NCBI GenBank assembly: GCA_002320245.1
Contig: DCKD01000030.1
Span: 338 to 40,379, forward strand
DNA from: Lachnospiraceae bacterium UBA1683
GTDB taxonomy: Bacteria; Bacillota; Clostridia; Lachnospirales; Lachnospiraceae
DNA length: 40,042 nt
Direction: 5' to 3'
Shown: in pieces, positions 14,083 through 23,431 of the stretch
Layout of the letters: every line of letters begins with the position of its first letter
Numbering within the stretch: position 1 is the stretch's first letter
The notes under the pieces: model-generated
Told to the model about the DNA's origin: nothing
Databases searched by the model: none
The model's input: only the letters and a program-made list of their open reading frames with translations
Position numbers and translations under genes: made by a program

Positions 14083-16226
14083 TTCTTCCGTCCTTTCTCT
14101 GGTTGCTTCGTAACAGTCTTACGATTCTGTTTTTGGTTGACCTGTTTCTGTATGGTTGTTTTCTTTTGATTACTTCTGGATTCCGCTACATTCGGCTGGT
14201 TCGTTCTGGTAACACCTTTGACCTGTTGTTCCTGTCTGATATTGGTTCGGACAGTTTCTTTTCCAGCCTTGACTTCTGCATTTTTTATCACAGGAGAAGT
14301 AGCAGGACGCTTCATATCCGGCTTTATGACCGTATCGGTCTGTGCAGGTTTTGGAACAGGTGTTGCAACAGGGCGTTCATGGCTTCTGGTAGCTCCGGCT
14401 GTCGCTGATCCATTCGCATGAACTGTCTGTTTTGCTTCCTGTGCTTTCTGCAATTCCTGTTTTTTCTGTGAGATATTTTCCCTGTGCAGGTTACGTTTCT
14501 GTGTACGCTGTTCCTGTCGGTTTTCCCGTTCTTCCACAACGCCACGCTTAAAGTCTGATACATTATCCTTTGCTTTCTGTTTGGCAGAGTGAACAGCATA
14601 ACCAGCCTGTATCGGCAGGTCTTTCACATTTTCTTTCAGAGAGGAAGCACTGTCACGGACTTTATTTTTCGTATCCATTACAGCACCTACCGCAGAACCA
14701 ACACGGCTTCCCATGGAAACCTCATTATTCCTTTGTGGTCTGGCTGGCGTATTTTTATGTGTAGAACGAGAGTGATTATAAGCAGAACCAGCGACTGCAC
14801 CAGCACCAGCTCCGACCATACTTCCTGTACCCACAGCCCTTGCAAGTCGGCGTTCCATACGTCTTGCCCTGTGTCGCATGAACACCATCGGTCTACGGAA
14901 TATCCGGCGACCTATCTGCTGGCTGTCATTGGCATTCAGGCTGAACATACTCATTAGTTCTCCGAGCTTCATGTAGATTCCGGCAAAACAGATTATCTGC
15001 AAAAACGCCACCATGAAGAACGGATAGTCCGTGGAAATGTTGTAGAACATACTGGAAATCGAAAATGCCACGGTCACAATCAGCGTAATTCCGGCTCTTG
15101 TCATAATGGCATTGAACACACGGACAACTGCCTGTTTCGCCATGTTCTCATAGGTCGGTATCATGGACAGTAAAAAACTAATCGGTAAAAACATGGCATA
15201 TATGATAAATAGTATCTGGGAAAATAACATCATGCCGGTAAGCAGAAAGATAAAGATTGTGATACCAAGATTGAAAATGAGCAGGAAGAACACCATGCCA
15301 AGACGGTTGACGACCTGTGGAATGGTAAGGTTGTCATTGTCGTTATCCTCAATCTCTGTTTTCACAATATTTTCCCTTGTTTCCCCATCTTCATCGGACG
15401 GGCTGGCAGATACCAAAGCTTCTACACGGTCAGTCCCGATTTCTTCGGTATCGCTGTTCCCGAACTGCAACAACAGCCACGGTTTTTCTACCTGTATCGC
15501 AAAAAGGCTGTCACGGATAAGGTCTACGCTGTCTTTCCCTTTGCTTTGTGAATCGGGGAGCATGATTTTTGTCCCCAAGTCCAGAGAAGCGGTGCTGATG
15601 TCCGAACTGAAATCATTGATTTTCTGGATATAATTGGGAGCATAAGCAATAAAGGACGCAGACACAATGAACACCACCACAAAGTTGATAACAGCGTGAA
15701 GTGCCTTGCTTGTTTCCCGTTTGAGAAGCCCTGTATAGGCGGTGTAAACACCTACAATCAGAATGATAATGAGCAGGAATCCCACATAGAATCCACTGCT
15801 GGAAAATCCATGTTCGGTCACTCCAGCAAGTGTCTGGATACTTTTCCCGATACTGTCTGCCATGTCATTGATGAAGTCCAGCTTATACGCCTGTTGCACC
15901 ACATATCCTGTGGCATTGCTAAGATACAGGCTGATTGTCCAGACAAAATTTGTGATACAGTAAAGCCCGTACTGCACCGATTTTCCAATGCCGTCCAGCC
16001 AGTTCCACGGTAGCCAAGACCAGCTATTGTCCACATAGAAATCAAGCTGATAGTTGGAAAGCGGATACTTTGAATAAAGGTTGTCTGCATTGACCGTATC
16101 ATCGACCAGTCCAGACGCATGAGCTACCGTCCCAAGCAGGGACAGCAGTACCAGCGTAACGGTCACGGCAAGCAGTACCAGTTTCAGTACATGGAATACC
16201 TTTTCTCTTGTGATAGATTTCATCAT
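14079..16226 (-). CDS. Polytopic conjugation membrane protein (Tn916 Orf15-like, VirB6/TrbL-type)
   Basis: 715 aa. An N-terminal hydrophobic segment (LVLLAVTVTLVLLSLLGTVA) that may be a signal or anchor is followed by about seven membrane helices to residue 440. A long hydrophilic, Gln/Lys/Arg-rich cytoplasmic tail (about 450-715) ends KGRKK. It is the size and layout of Tn916 Orf15, the polytopic core of the translocation pore. Its ATG at 16226 overlaps the VirB4 gene by four bases. Confidence 0.88.
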   Translation of the reverse strand: MMKSITREKVFHVLKLVLLAVTVTLVLLSLLGTVAHASGLVDDTVNADNLYSKYPLSNYQLDFYVDNSWSWLPWNWLDGIGKSVQYGLYCITNFVWTISLYLSNATGYVVQQAYKLDFINDMADSIGKSIQTLAGVTEHGFSSSGFYVGFLLIIILIVGVYTAYTGLLKRETSKALHAVINFVVVFIVSASFIAYAPNYIQKINDFSSDISTASLDLGTKIMLPDSQSKGKDSVDLIRDSLFAIQVEKPWLLLQFGNSDTEEIGTDRVEALVSASPSDEDGETRENIVKTEIEDNDNDNLTIPQVVNRLGMVFFLLIFNLGITIFIFLLTGMMLFSQILFIIYAMFLPISFLLSMIPTYENMAKQAVVRVFNAIMTRAGITLIVTVAFSISSMFYNISTDYPFFMVAFLQIICFAGIYMKLGELMSMFSLNANDSQQIGRRIFRRPMVFMRHRARRMERRLARAVGTGSMVGAGAGAVAGSAYNHSRSTHKNTPARPQRNNEVSMGSRVGSAVGAVMDTKNKVRDSASSLKENVKDLPIQAGYAVHSAKQKAKDNVSDFKRGVVEERENRQEQRTQKRNLHRENISQKKQELQKAQEAKQTVHANGSATAGATRSHERPVATPVPKPAQTDTVIKPDMKRPATSPVIKNAEVKAGKETVRTNIRQEQQVKGVTRTNQPNVAESRSNQKKTTIQKQVNQKQNRKTVTKQPEKGRKK

Positions 16227-18676
16227 TCCAAATCCACCTCACTTTTTATCGGCGGTCTGGTATCAAAGGCATGGAGCAGTTCTACAAAGACAGGGTGTAT
16301 CTGTACCACACCGACACGCCCGTATAAATCCTGCATTAAGCATTGTCCGTTCTCCAAATCCCTCAACCGTTTCTGGTTGTTTTCGTCCTCACTGTCCAGC
16401 CCGAAAAACTCTAAGGTCTGCTTGATTTCATTGGTATCTGTGGAGCGGAACGCAAACTTTAAGCCGATGTTATTTTTCAGACTTTCTTTTGATACGTCCC
16501 CAGAGGATTGTGTCACAAAATAAACTCCGGCGTTCATGGCTCTACCAGCACGAACCAGCTTATTTGAGAGTGTTTCGCCCTGTGCCACATTTAAGAACGC
16601 CCATGCTTCGTCCAAGTCCACGATTTTAAAAATACTTCGGTCACTGTGAATGAAATCAAGGGCAAATGTACTGATAACAATTAAAATGGATACTGACAAC
16701 AGTTCAATGGTCGTGTATTCCTCAAAGGTGGTATCCTTATCCGGCAAAACCAAATCCGCAACCTGTATGATGTTGAGCTGATTATCCAGACTGATTGCAT
16801 TTTCCACCGAACCGTCCGAGAACAAAAGCTGTGCAAAATCATAGTCGGTAAAACTTTCGATATGGTCTGCAATGTTACGGGATACGGCGGTATCCTCTTT
16901 CCGCAGTTCCTCAATGACCTGCAACAGCCCGTGGTTCTGATTCTGGGATACCGTGCGGACAGCTTTTCTAAGGACAGGAAACTTTTCGCCATCACGACTG
17001 CTGATACCTGTAAGGAACGTCAGAATATCAATGGCAAGACTTTCAGCGTCCTTGACATCTTTCATAATCACATACGGGTCTAACAGCCCTTGATTGCTGG
17101 AATCACTGGTAATGTTTACAATGTTGATTTCTTCTGCAATCTCCGGCAGTGTTTCTTTCCAGTTCCCACGTTCACTTTTCGGGTCTAGGATAACTGCCTG
17201 TCCACCGAACAGGACGGAATAATACACCAGCAGGTTATTACAGAATGACTTTCCACCGCCAAGTGAACCCACAAAAGCAGAAGCCAACGCATTTGTGACC
17301 GTACCTTTTACCCCTTGACTGGCAAGGGACGGTTGCAGGTAGACATTTCTTCCTGTATCCACGGAATACCCGATATAGATTCCTGTATTTTCTCCCAACA
17401 TCTGGGTAGCACCGAAACCAAGTCCGGCTAAAAAGTCGGATTTCACATACTGGATATAATCATTGATATAACGCTTACTGGCTGGAAGAAATTCTCCATG
17501 CAGTCCCATCATATCTCCGGCAGGGCGAACCAGCTTCACATTCAAATCATCGTAAAAGTCCTTGACTTCATCACAACGGCGTTTCAGTTCGTCAAGATCG
17601 GGTGCAGACACCCGTATGACGTAACTTAACTTGTACATACTTTCCTTGCTCTGGTCTAAATCTGTTTCCAGTTCATCGACACTGTCTAAAGCTTCCACCA
17701 CATTTGAACTTGTTTCATTTCCTGCTTGATAGGCGTGATTGTCCAAGTCCTTTAATTCCTTTTTCTTGTTGCGGACAGTGGTTAAGGCTTTCTTATTTCC
17801 TACAATCTCAACATTCATGGAAGTGTCCACAGGGAATGTGAACTGCTGTTGCTGGAAATAAAAGATTTCCGATGATGGGAAGTCCAGTTCTCCGACAATG
17901 GCATTGACCGTAAAATAGGATACATAGCTTTCGCTGTCCTCATGTTCCAAACGCAAATATCGCTGGCTTTCTTCCACCACGCAACGGGTAGGACGAATAA
18001 GGTCATAATACTTAATCAGTGTTTCTCTTTTTAATTTTCTTTTTGGAAGAGGATACACATAATCTTCATAGGCTATCCCGTCCCTGCCGTAGAGGTGTTC
18101 CATCAGATAGGCAAAGTCTTTGGCTTCCAGTCGGCGGATTTTGAACCTACGGGAGATTTTGTTTTCCAGTAATTTCTCCATCTTCACATAACGGTTGATT
18201 TCATCATTGCTCATGGAAACAAAGTCATTCATCAGCGTGTGCCTTACCTCATTCAAAAACTCACGGAATGTCAGAAATACCGATTTTTTGATGTTCTTCA
18301 GATTGACTTCGTCCTCTGTGACCATGAGCTTGAATCCCAGAAAGAAACGGTAATCTACTTGATTGTCGCCTATCATGGATACAAGGGCTTCGGTCTGGTC
18401 GTCTATCTTTTGGATTGCTACCTCACGGAGCTTTCCAGTGACCAGCTTCTTTGACTGTTCCTGTATGCTTCGGATTGAGCTTTCGGTTGCAATCTGCAAC
18501 GCATGAATCTTTCCCTCACGGGACTGTGCGATAAGCTGACGGAAGCTGTCATGCACAAGGTATTTCTGTTCTGGGGATAAGAACGAATAATTGTAAGGTA
18601 TCAGCTCATAGTAGGCGAACACCTCATTGTCCTTATTCCAGACAAGGTTGTTGTCGATATATTTAATCGGGAACAT
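16223..18676 (-). CDS. VirB4-like conjugation ATPase (Tn916 Orf16-like)
   Basis: 817-aa cytoplasmic ATPase that energises the type IV secretion channel. Walker A GSLGGGKSF is near residue 470 and Walker B FKIVDLDEAWAFL near 685; the RRRRR-like and FVTQSSGD segments follow, as in TraE/VirB4. Full length for the Orf16 group. It overlaps the next gene (Orf15-like) at the stop codon and the preceding TcpE gene by 14 bp, showing tight translational coupling in the operon. Confidence 0.94.
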   Translation of the reverse strand: MFPIKYIDNNLVWNKDNEVFAYYELIPYNYSFLSPEQKYLVHDSFRQLIAQSREGKIHALQIATESSIRSIQEQSKKLVTGKLREVAIQKIDDQTEALVSMIGDNQVDYRFFLGFKLMVTEDEVNLKNIKKSVFLTFREFLNEVRHTLMNDFVSMSNDEINRYVKMEKLLENKISRRFKIRRLEAKDFAYLMEHLYGRDGIAYEDYVYPLPKRKLKRETLIKYYDLIRPTRCVVEESQRYLRLEHEDSESYVSYFTVNAIVGELDFPSSEIFYFQQQQFTFPVDTSMNVEIVGNKKALTTVRNKKKELKDLDNHAYQAGNETSSNVVEALDSVDELETDLDQSKESMYKLSYVIRVSAPDLDELKRRCDEVKDFYDDLNVKLVRPAGDMMGLHGEFLPASKRYINDYIQYVKSDFLAGLGFGATQMLGENTGIYIGYSVDTGRNVYLQPSLASQGVKGTVTNALASAFVGSLGGGKSFCNNLLVYYSVLFGGQAVILDPKSERGNWKETLPEIAEEINIVNITSDSSNQGLLDPYVIMKDVKDAESLAIDILTFLTGISSRDGEKFPVLRKAVRTVSQNQNHGLLQVIEELRKEDTAVSRNIADHIESFTDYDFAQLLFSDGSVENAISLDNQLNIIQVADLVLPDKDTTFEEYTTIELLSVSILIVISTFALDFIHSDRSIFKIVDLDEAWAFLNVAQGETLSNKLVRAGRAMNAGVYFVTQSSGDVSKESLKNNIGLKFAFRSTDTNEIKQTLEFFGLDSEDENNQKRLRDLENGQCLMQDLYGRVGVVQIHPVFVELLHAFDTRPPIKSEVDLE

Positions 18677-19052
18677 AGGTCACACTCCTTACTGCCGTGA
18701 TAGTTTCCTCAAATTTCTGCTTATGCAGGTTCACGGCTTTTCCGGCATAAGTCACTTTGGGACGCAGGGCATACAGAACCATCGTCTTGATGTAACTGTA
18801 TGGCTTTTTCCCGTCAAAGGTTTTCTGTGACATAAACCATGTGAGGGCAACGGGAATCCCGAAATATTTCAAAAACGCACCCTCGATCATGGAAAGTGGC
18901 GGTACATCTGCAAACAGAATGATGATAAATTCCGTCAGCACAAACCATGTAATCTGGGTAAAGGTCACAGGGAATGGCAGGTTTACATCATTGATGGCAT
19001 ACAGTACCTTTTCCACGTTCCAGATACTTGTATAACTTCGGATTTTCTTCAC
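18663..19052 (-). CDS. TcpE-family conjugation membrane protein (Tn916 Orf17-like)
   Basis: 129 aa beginning MKKIRSYTSIWNVEKVLYAI, the TcpE (PF12648) start. It contains two membrane helices at about 33-52 and 58-77, then the conserved KKPYSYIKTMVLYALRPK region. The start is a GTG at 19052 with AAAGGAG ten bases upstream. It overlaps VirB4 by 14 bp. TcpE proteins are small inner-membrane parts of the Gram-positive conjugation channel. Confidence 0.88.
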   Translation of the reverse strand: MKKIRSYTSIWNVEKVLYAINDVNLPFPVTFTQITWFVLTEFIIILFADVPPLSMIEGAFLKYFGIPVALTWFMSQKTFDGKKPYSYIKTMVLYALRPKVTYAGKAVNLHKQKFEETITAVRSVTYVPD

Positions 19053-19165
19053 TTGTAAATGCTCCTTTCTTCATTTTTATAACAACAGGGACAGCCGGAT
19101 TTCCCAGACTGTCCTCAAGAGAAAAGCTGACAGTAGCACCAGTGGCGGTGCTGATCTGCCAGCCC

Positions 19166-19669
19166 TTAACGCAGTACCTCACAGATACCAGCGTTTGTTG
19201 CAATAAATGTCCCCTCTATATCGAGGTCACGCCCGTAGGCTTCGTAGTCGATATAGTTCTGTAAGTGGGACGGGATTTCTCCGAGTGCCTGTACTTCATC
19301 AATCAGATAATAGGCTACATCGGTCATTGTTTCACAGCCGGAATACAGAATGATGTCGTCCTTATGTTCCACCAGTTCTTCCAGACTTCCATAATAGGAT
19401 ACAAAACTGTCCAAGTCGTCCAGCAGGTAATCTGGTAATTCTTCCAACTGCTCATAGATACGGTTCAGTTCTTCGATGGAAGTGTATTCGCTAATCTCCA
19501 TCGGGAAGTTGTCTGTATCATGGATTGCGTATTCTTCGTACTCTGCATTTAAGCCGATACGTTCTGCAATCACTTCTTCGTCCAACGGAAAAGAGAACCA
19601 GTCCCCGACCAGCTCTCCCTCATTGTACTTGCCAAGATTGGCTATATAGACTTGCATATCATCAATCAT
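19166..19669 (-). CDS. ardA: Antirestriction protein ArdA (Tn916 Orf18-like)
   Basis: 167-aa, highly acidic DNA-mimic protein that blocks type I restriction enzymes when the element enters a new host. Recognisable segments are MQVYIANLGKYNEGELVGDW at the start, LDDLDSFVSYYGSLEEL in the middle, and the ArdA-type end. Length is normal for ArdA (about 165 aa). It lies in the usual Tn916 position between orf17 and orf19 and is followed upstream by a second, diverged ArdA-like gene. Confidence 0.9.
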   Translation of the reverse strand: MIDDMQVYIANLGKYNEGELVGDWFSFPLDEEVIAERIGLNAEYEEYAIHDTDNFPMEISEYTSIEELNRIYEQLEELPDYLLDDLDSFVSYYGSLEELVEHKDDIILYSGCETMTDVAYYLIDEVQALGEIPSHLQNYIDYEAYGRDLDIEGTFIATNAGICEVLR

Positions 19670-19726
19670 AAGCGGTTCACTTCCTTTCGGTTGTATTCAT
19701 AAAATCTGCCATAAGCAATACCACCA

Positions 19727-20218
19727 TTAGAGCTTGAACATACCGTTGTTGCAGAGGGCATAGCGTCCTTTTTCTTCCAGCTCATGGGCGTAGGCTTCCA
19801 GATTAAAGTATTTCTTTCCCTTTTCGGAGAGGGCAGAAAATTCAATGTTATGCTCCAAGCGGTAACGGGCAACGTCCATGATGTTGTGGCACTCTGGATA
19901 AAACAGAAATTCTTCTGATTTCTGTAATAAATCCTCAACACCGCCACAATAGGGAATCAACTCTTTATATGCCTGCTGAACTTCTGGCTGTAAATCCATG
20001 TAATCAAAGTACAGCTTATTTAATCGTCTGACACTGGTTGTTTTTACAATATCGCCAGCAAAAGGGAGCTTCATATCAATGATTTGATAATCGCCACTGT
20101 CAGCTTCCACACCGAGCAGGTCACGGAACAGCTCATAATCAATGGGTAAATCAAACCAGCGAGAGGTTTTATCCTCTGCTGATTTTGTCGTTTCAATCAA
20201 TATGCTACATTCTTTCAT
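19727..20218 (-). CDS. Second, divergent ArdA-like antirestriction protein
   Basis: 163 aa, acidic, with the same architecture as the neighbouring ArdA: an N-terminal strand region with W-x-x-LP (SRWFDLPIDYELF), a central YCGGVEDLLQ segment matching YYGSLEELV of ArdA, and a C-terminal FNLEAYAHELEEKG matching IDYEAYGRDLDIEG. Sequence identity is low, so it is an old duplicate or a different ArdA lineage with perhaps other restriction targets. ATG 20218 has GGAG nine bases upstream and follows the TcpD stop by five bases. Confidence 0.8.
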   Translation of the reverse strand: MKECSILIETTKSAEDKTSRWFDLPIDYELFRDLLGVEADSGDYQIIDMKLPFAGDIVKTTSVRRLNKLYFDYMDLQPEVQQAYKELIPYCGGVEDLLQKSEEFLFYPECHNIMDVARYRLEHNIEFSALSEKGKKYFNLEAYAHELEEKGRYALCNNGMFKL

Positions 20219-20223
20219 AGGAT

Positions 20224-20445
20224 TTACGCTCCAATAATCTTATTGAATAACTGTAACAATACGTCTTTTACGCCGGACGCATTGAATACAAGACCAACGG
20301 CTACTAAGGCAACTACCAAGAATCCGATGAGTTTGGAAAACTCACGCTTAAATCCCAAGTAGATACCGATAACAACAATCGTCATCAGCACAAGGCTTTG
20401 TGCGTTGCTTAAAAACCAGTTATAAAGGTTCTGTCCAAAATTCAT
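20224..20445 (-). CDS. TcpD-family membrane protein (Tn916 Orf19-like)
   Basis: 73-aa membrane protein beginning MNFGQNLYNWFLSNAQSLVL with two helices (about 15-30 and 37-56), the TcpD/Orf19 pattern. Its ATG overlaps the stop of the upstream 44-codon gene (ATGA at 20445-20442). It is an accessory conjugation-channel component of uncertain exact role. Confidence 0.85.
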   Translation of the reverse strand: MNFGQNLYNWFLSNAQSLVLMTIVVIGIYLGFKREFSKLIGFLVVALVAVGLVFNASGVKDVLLQLFNKIIGA

Positions 20446-20576
20446 GCTTTCTTTTCTCCTTTCAGTTCCATCATTTTTCGGTCAGACTGTCTGCCAGCCT
20501 GTAAAACACACATGGCAACCACGCCAACTGTTCCCCCTAAAGAGAAGAACAGGAAATCAAATAATAATCGTTGCAT
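20442..20576 (-). CDS. Small membrane protein, DUF3789-like
   Basis: A 44-codon gene starting MQRLLFDFLFFSLGGTVGVV and containing one membrane helix, then a charged tail (QSDRKMMELKGEKKA). It fills the gap between the relaxase gene and the TcpD gene, and its TGA overlaps the TcpD ATG. Its form and place match the DUF3789 proteins found at this position in Tn916-like elements. Function unknown; co-expression with transfer genes is evident. Confidence 0.72.
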   Translation of the reverse strand: MQRLLFDFLFFSLGGTVGVVAMCVLQAGRQSDRKMMELKGEKKA

Positions 20577-20579
20577 TTT

Positions 20580-21812
20580 TCAATTCTCCTTTTCCAAAAT
20601 CACATCTTCGGTAGATGTGGTCTGTTGTTCGATTATCTTGTAGTGCTTTTCCGTCAGTTTGGTTGATTTGCGGATTTCTTTCAGATAATCAACACCTGTT
20701 TTTGCTGTGATTGTTTCCAGCATTTTGAGTGTCGGGTCAACCTGCCGTTGAATCCAGCGTAGGGTTCTGTCCAGTGTGTAGGGTTCGGGTTTGGTCGTGA
20801 GCTTTAACGGCTCTCTGTTTTCCCCGATGAACCACGCCCAGCGGACAGATAATTTCCAGTCGCTCCGTTTCTTGTCTGCTTCCTTATCCACAAAGCGTAC
20901 ATAACGGTTGATAATAGAAAATGCCGTCCGTTCAGCGTCATAGTAAGTCAGCAGGTCACGGACAGCATAATAAGCACGTTCATTTTTTAACCGTATTTCA
21001 AATCTGTTTTTTATCGGTGCTTCCTCAATGGGAATCCCAAGTTTGATGTACTGCTCATAGCTTTTTTCATAAACACAGAAGTACACCTCACTTTTCAATG
21101 AGCCGATATAAAGTGTATAGCCCATACCAGCCTTGTCCTGTTCCTCATGCTTGACCAGTTCGCCGGAAGCATAGGACTTAAAGGAACGGAACACCGATAC
21201 ACATTCCTCATTCCGGCATTTTTCGGTCAGTTCTGGAATATCTAACATTCCCGTATGGTCATTGATGGCAAGGTCAAGGCGTTTCATCACACCACCGTCC
21301 ACCAGAGCGTCCATAAGGAAATCATACCAGCTCCGTTCCTGTGCCAGCAGATAACTTTCAAACTGGCGACAGCCTTTTCCTTTCAGTTCCAGCAGGACAC
21401 CTTTTTCTTCATCGGGAGAAGTATATACGAAAATATCTCCGATGTAGTAGTGTTCTGTATAACTGTAATGCCCGAAGTCCTCATGTATCATGTACTGAAT
21501 ATTGAGCTGTAAAATATCTTTGATGATGTGTCCAATATCCAGTGTCGGAAACCGTATCCTCACATAATCAAACAGCATGGTAAGCGGTGCTTCTGGATTG
21601 AATTTTTCCAGAGCTTCCAAAAGTTTTACTTTCATTTCTTCTGTGACCGCCACCTTGCCGGATTCGATACGGCTTAAATGTTCACGGCTGATTCCAGCCA
21701 TGACCGCAAGTTTCGTCTGGGATACACCGTACTGCAAACGCCTGTCTGCAAAATCCTGTATCCACTCTGTATCATTCAGTGCGATACCCCCTTTACGAAA
21801 AAACTGTGACAT
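20580..21812 (-). CDS. MobT-family relaxase (Tn916 Orf20-like, Rep_trans type)
   Basis: 410-aa relaxase that nicks oriT and stays bound to the transferred strand. An N-terminal XRE-type HTH (about 25-80, VSQTKLAVMAGISREHLSRI) precedes the Rep_trans rolling-circle initiator domain (about 85-380) with the metal/catalytic strand MKRLDLAINDHTG and the conserved KNRFEIRLKNERAYYAVRDL. Full length. oriT-like hairpins lie immediately upstream (21908-21966). It also likely allows rolling-circle replication of the excised circle, as shown for Tn916 and ICEBs1. Confidence 0.92.
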   Translation of the reverse strand: MSQFFRKGGIALNDTEWIQDFADRRLQYGVSQTKLAVMAGISREHLSRIESGKVAVTEEMKVKLLEALEKFNPEAPLTMLFDYVRIRFPTLDIGHIIKDILQLNIQYMIHEDFGHYSYTEHYYIGDIFVYTSPDEEKGVLLELKGKGCRQFESYLLAQERSWYDFLMDALVDGGVMKRLDLAINDHTGMLDIPELTEKCRNEECVSVFRSFKSYASGELVKHEEQDKAGMGYTLYIGSLKSEVYFCVYEKSYEQYIKLGIPIEEAPIKNRFEIRLKNERAYYAVRDLLTYYDAERTAFSIINRYVRFVDKEADKKRSDWKLSVRWAWFIGENREPLKLTTKPEPYTLDRTLRWIQRQVDPTLKMLETITAKTGVDYLKEIRKSTKLTEKHYKIIEQQTTSTEDVILEKEN

Positions 21813-21907
21813 TTTTTATCAGATGTCACAGCAGTAAAAAAAGCTACCAAACGCTTGATTTCAGCCAAGAATCGGTAACTTTTGTGTATGTTTCCTTGTG
21901 ATTTGCG

Positions 21908-21966
21908 CCCCTCTGTTAGATACCGAGGGGCTTGATATATGCTGGCGTGGCTACCGCCACACCAGC
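21908..21966 (-). other. oriT of the ICE (hairpin pair upstream of the MobT gene)
   Basis: CCCCTC (21908-21913) and GAGGGG (21925-21930) enclose a GGTATCTAACA-type loop on the minus strand, closely resembling the Tn916 oriT hairpin. A second hairpin follows: GCTGGCGTGGC (21941-21951) with GCCACACCAGC (21956-21966), one mismatch. Position between coupling-protein and relaxase genes is the Tn916 oriT position. Confidence 0.72.
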
Positions 21967-21970
21967 AAGG

Positions 21971-23368
21971 CTAGTCCGTACCTGTGGCTTTCGCTTCGCA
22001 CGCCACCTGTCCGTCCTGCCTTATGTGTGCAAGTCCCCCAATCGTACCCAAGAAATCATAGCCTTTGGGTACAAGGGGAGTATAAAATTCAGATATGACA
22101 CTTGTTCCCACATCACAGTATCCACGTCCTTTGATTCGCTTCTGGAAGAACTGTTTTTTTACATCACTTCCAAAGAGCATACCGTAGCCGAGTTCACTCA
22201 TGCGACCAAGTCCCACACGGAAATTGAAGTTATCTCTGATACCGTCCCCGAAATACTTTGCGTCTGGACGCTGGCAAGCCACAATCAGAAAGTATCCAGC
22301 CTGCCTGCCGAGCATGACGATTTTCTTTAGCTGGCTTAACAGGGCGGTGCTTTCTTTTGTCGTGAGCATTTCTAGGAAAGCCACGTATTCATCAAAGATA
22401 AGGAACTGTGGAGCAAGCCCCAGATAGGCATAGTTTTCCCCTGTACGGTAGTTCGGGTGCAGTTTCATTTCTTCCGAGCGTGTGACCATGCCCTCATAAA
22501 AGGCATTGACGCAGTCAATCATATCGTCTTTCGTGTGGTAGACATTTTCCATGACCATTCCCAAGTCTGCAAGGTCAGCGTTCTTCGGGTCAAGAATGTA
22601 TAAATCCGCATTGGTTCTAAGCAAGGCTTCAATGATGGTCAGCAGAAAATAGGTTTTTCCACCACCTGTACCACCGCAGATAAGGGCATGGGGAAGTGAA
22701 TCGTATTCCCACACCAGATTTTTCATTAACCGCAGACCGCCGTTTTCGGCAATCACTTCATCAATCGAAATACGGTTCGCTATCATATCATAAAGCAGGG
22801 TGTATTCGATGTATCCGTCATGCAGTGTCTTGTCGGTCAGCTCACAATACAGCCCCGATTCCAGCTTATCCTCTAAGGACAGGAGTTGTTCTTGATATTT
22901 TCCCATCGTGATTTCACAGCGGATATGAAGCAGTCCCTTTTCCATTTGATAATAAATCTTTGGAAACCACACGATTTTTTCTCTGGATCTGCTTTGCAGG
23001 TCAGTGAAAAAAACGCTGTCTTTGGCATTTTCCGATTCATACCATTTATTTTCCAGCACCATACGAGCCAGCTTTTGCCTATGTAGCAATCGCTTGATAC
23101 GGTCATATCCGTAACGGTAGTAGAGAAAAACGACCAATGCACAAATACCAGTCGCTATCAGAACCGTAATGGAATTGTAGACAGTCCATGTAATTCCAGC
23201 ATGGAACAGGTTAAAATCTTTCCAGTCTGTAATAAGAAGCTGTCGCAGGTTCAGTAACAGGAACACCGCAACGAACAGGAGCAACAGCCAGTCGATACAG
23301 AAATGATAGACCAGCGATTTATCACTGGCACGAATCCTGTTACCTTTAGATTTTTTCAATACTTTCAT
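21971..23368 (-). CDS. FtsK/SpoIIIE-type coupling protein (Tn916 Orf21-like, TcpA)
   Basis: 465-aa membrane ATPase that brings relaxase-bound DNA to the conjugation channel. Two N-terminal membrane helices at about 28-48 and 62-85 precede an FtsK domain with Walker A CGGTGGGKTYFLL near residue 233 and Walker B FLIFDEYVAFLE near 325; ACQRPDAKYFGDGIRDN follows as in this family. ATG 23368 has AAAGGAG six bases upstream. It sits just upstream of oriT and the relaxase gene. Confidence 0.93.
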   Translation of the reverse strand: MKVLKKSKGNRIRASDKSLVYHFCIDWLLLLFVAVFLLLNLRQLLITDWKDFNLFHAGITWTVYNSITVLIATGICALVVFLYYRYGYDRIKRLLHRQKLARMVLENKWYESENAKDSVFFTDLQSRSREKIVWFPKIYYQMEKGLLHIRCEITMGKYQEQLLSLEDKLESGLYCELTDKTLHDGYIEYTLLYDMIANRISIDEVIAENGGLRLMKNLVWEYDSLPHALICGGTGGGKTYFLLTIIEALLRTNADLYILDPKNADLADLGMVMENVYHTKDDMIDCVNAFYEGMVTRSEEMKLHPNYRTGENYAYLGLAPQFLIFDEYVAFLEMLTTKESTALLSQLKKIVMLGRQAGYFLIVACQRPDAKYFGDGIRDNFNFRVGLGRMSELGYGMLFGSDVKKQFFQKRIKGRGYCDVGTSVISEFYTPLVPKGYDFLGTIGGLAHIRQDGQVACEAKATGTD

Positions 23369-23431
23369 TAAAACTCCTTTCTTTGGGGATAAGAAAAGCA
23401 GTTAATCATGTAGACTAACTGCTTAATACTT

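Noticed and set aside
14103..16013. Several plus-strand frames opposite the Orf15-like gene
   Set aside because: All lie within the antisense of a gene with normal operon overlaps and membrane pattern; no SD or family match.
18988..19203. Small minus-strand frame bridging the ArdA end and the TcpE start, protein-like in the middle
   Set aside because: It overlaps both real genes in another frame and has no ribosome binding site. The unusual gap of about 110 bp is left as unexplained.
19666..19947. 93-codon minus-strand frame overlapping the second ArdA-like gene
   Set aside because: It is in a different frame of the same strand without an SD, and the ArdA-like frame explains the sequence better.
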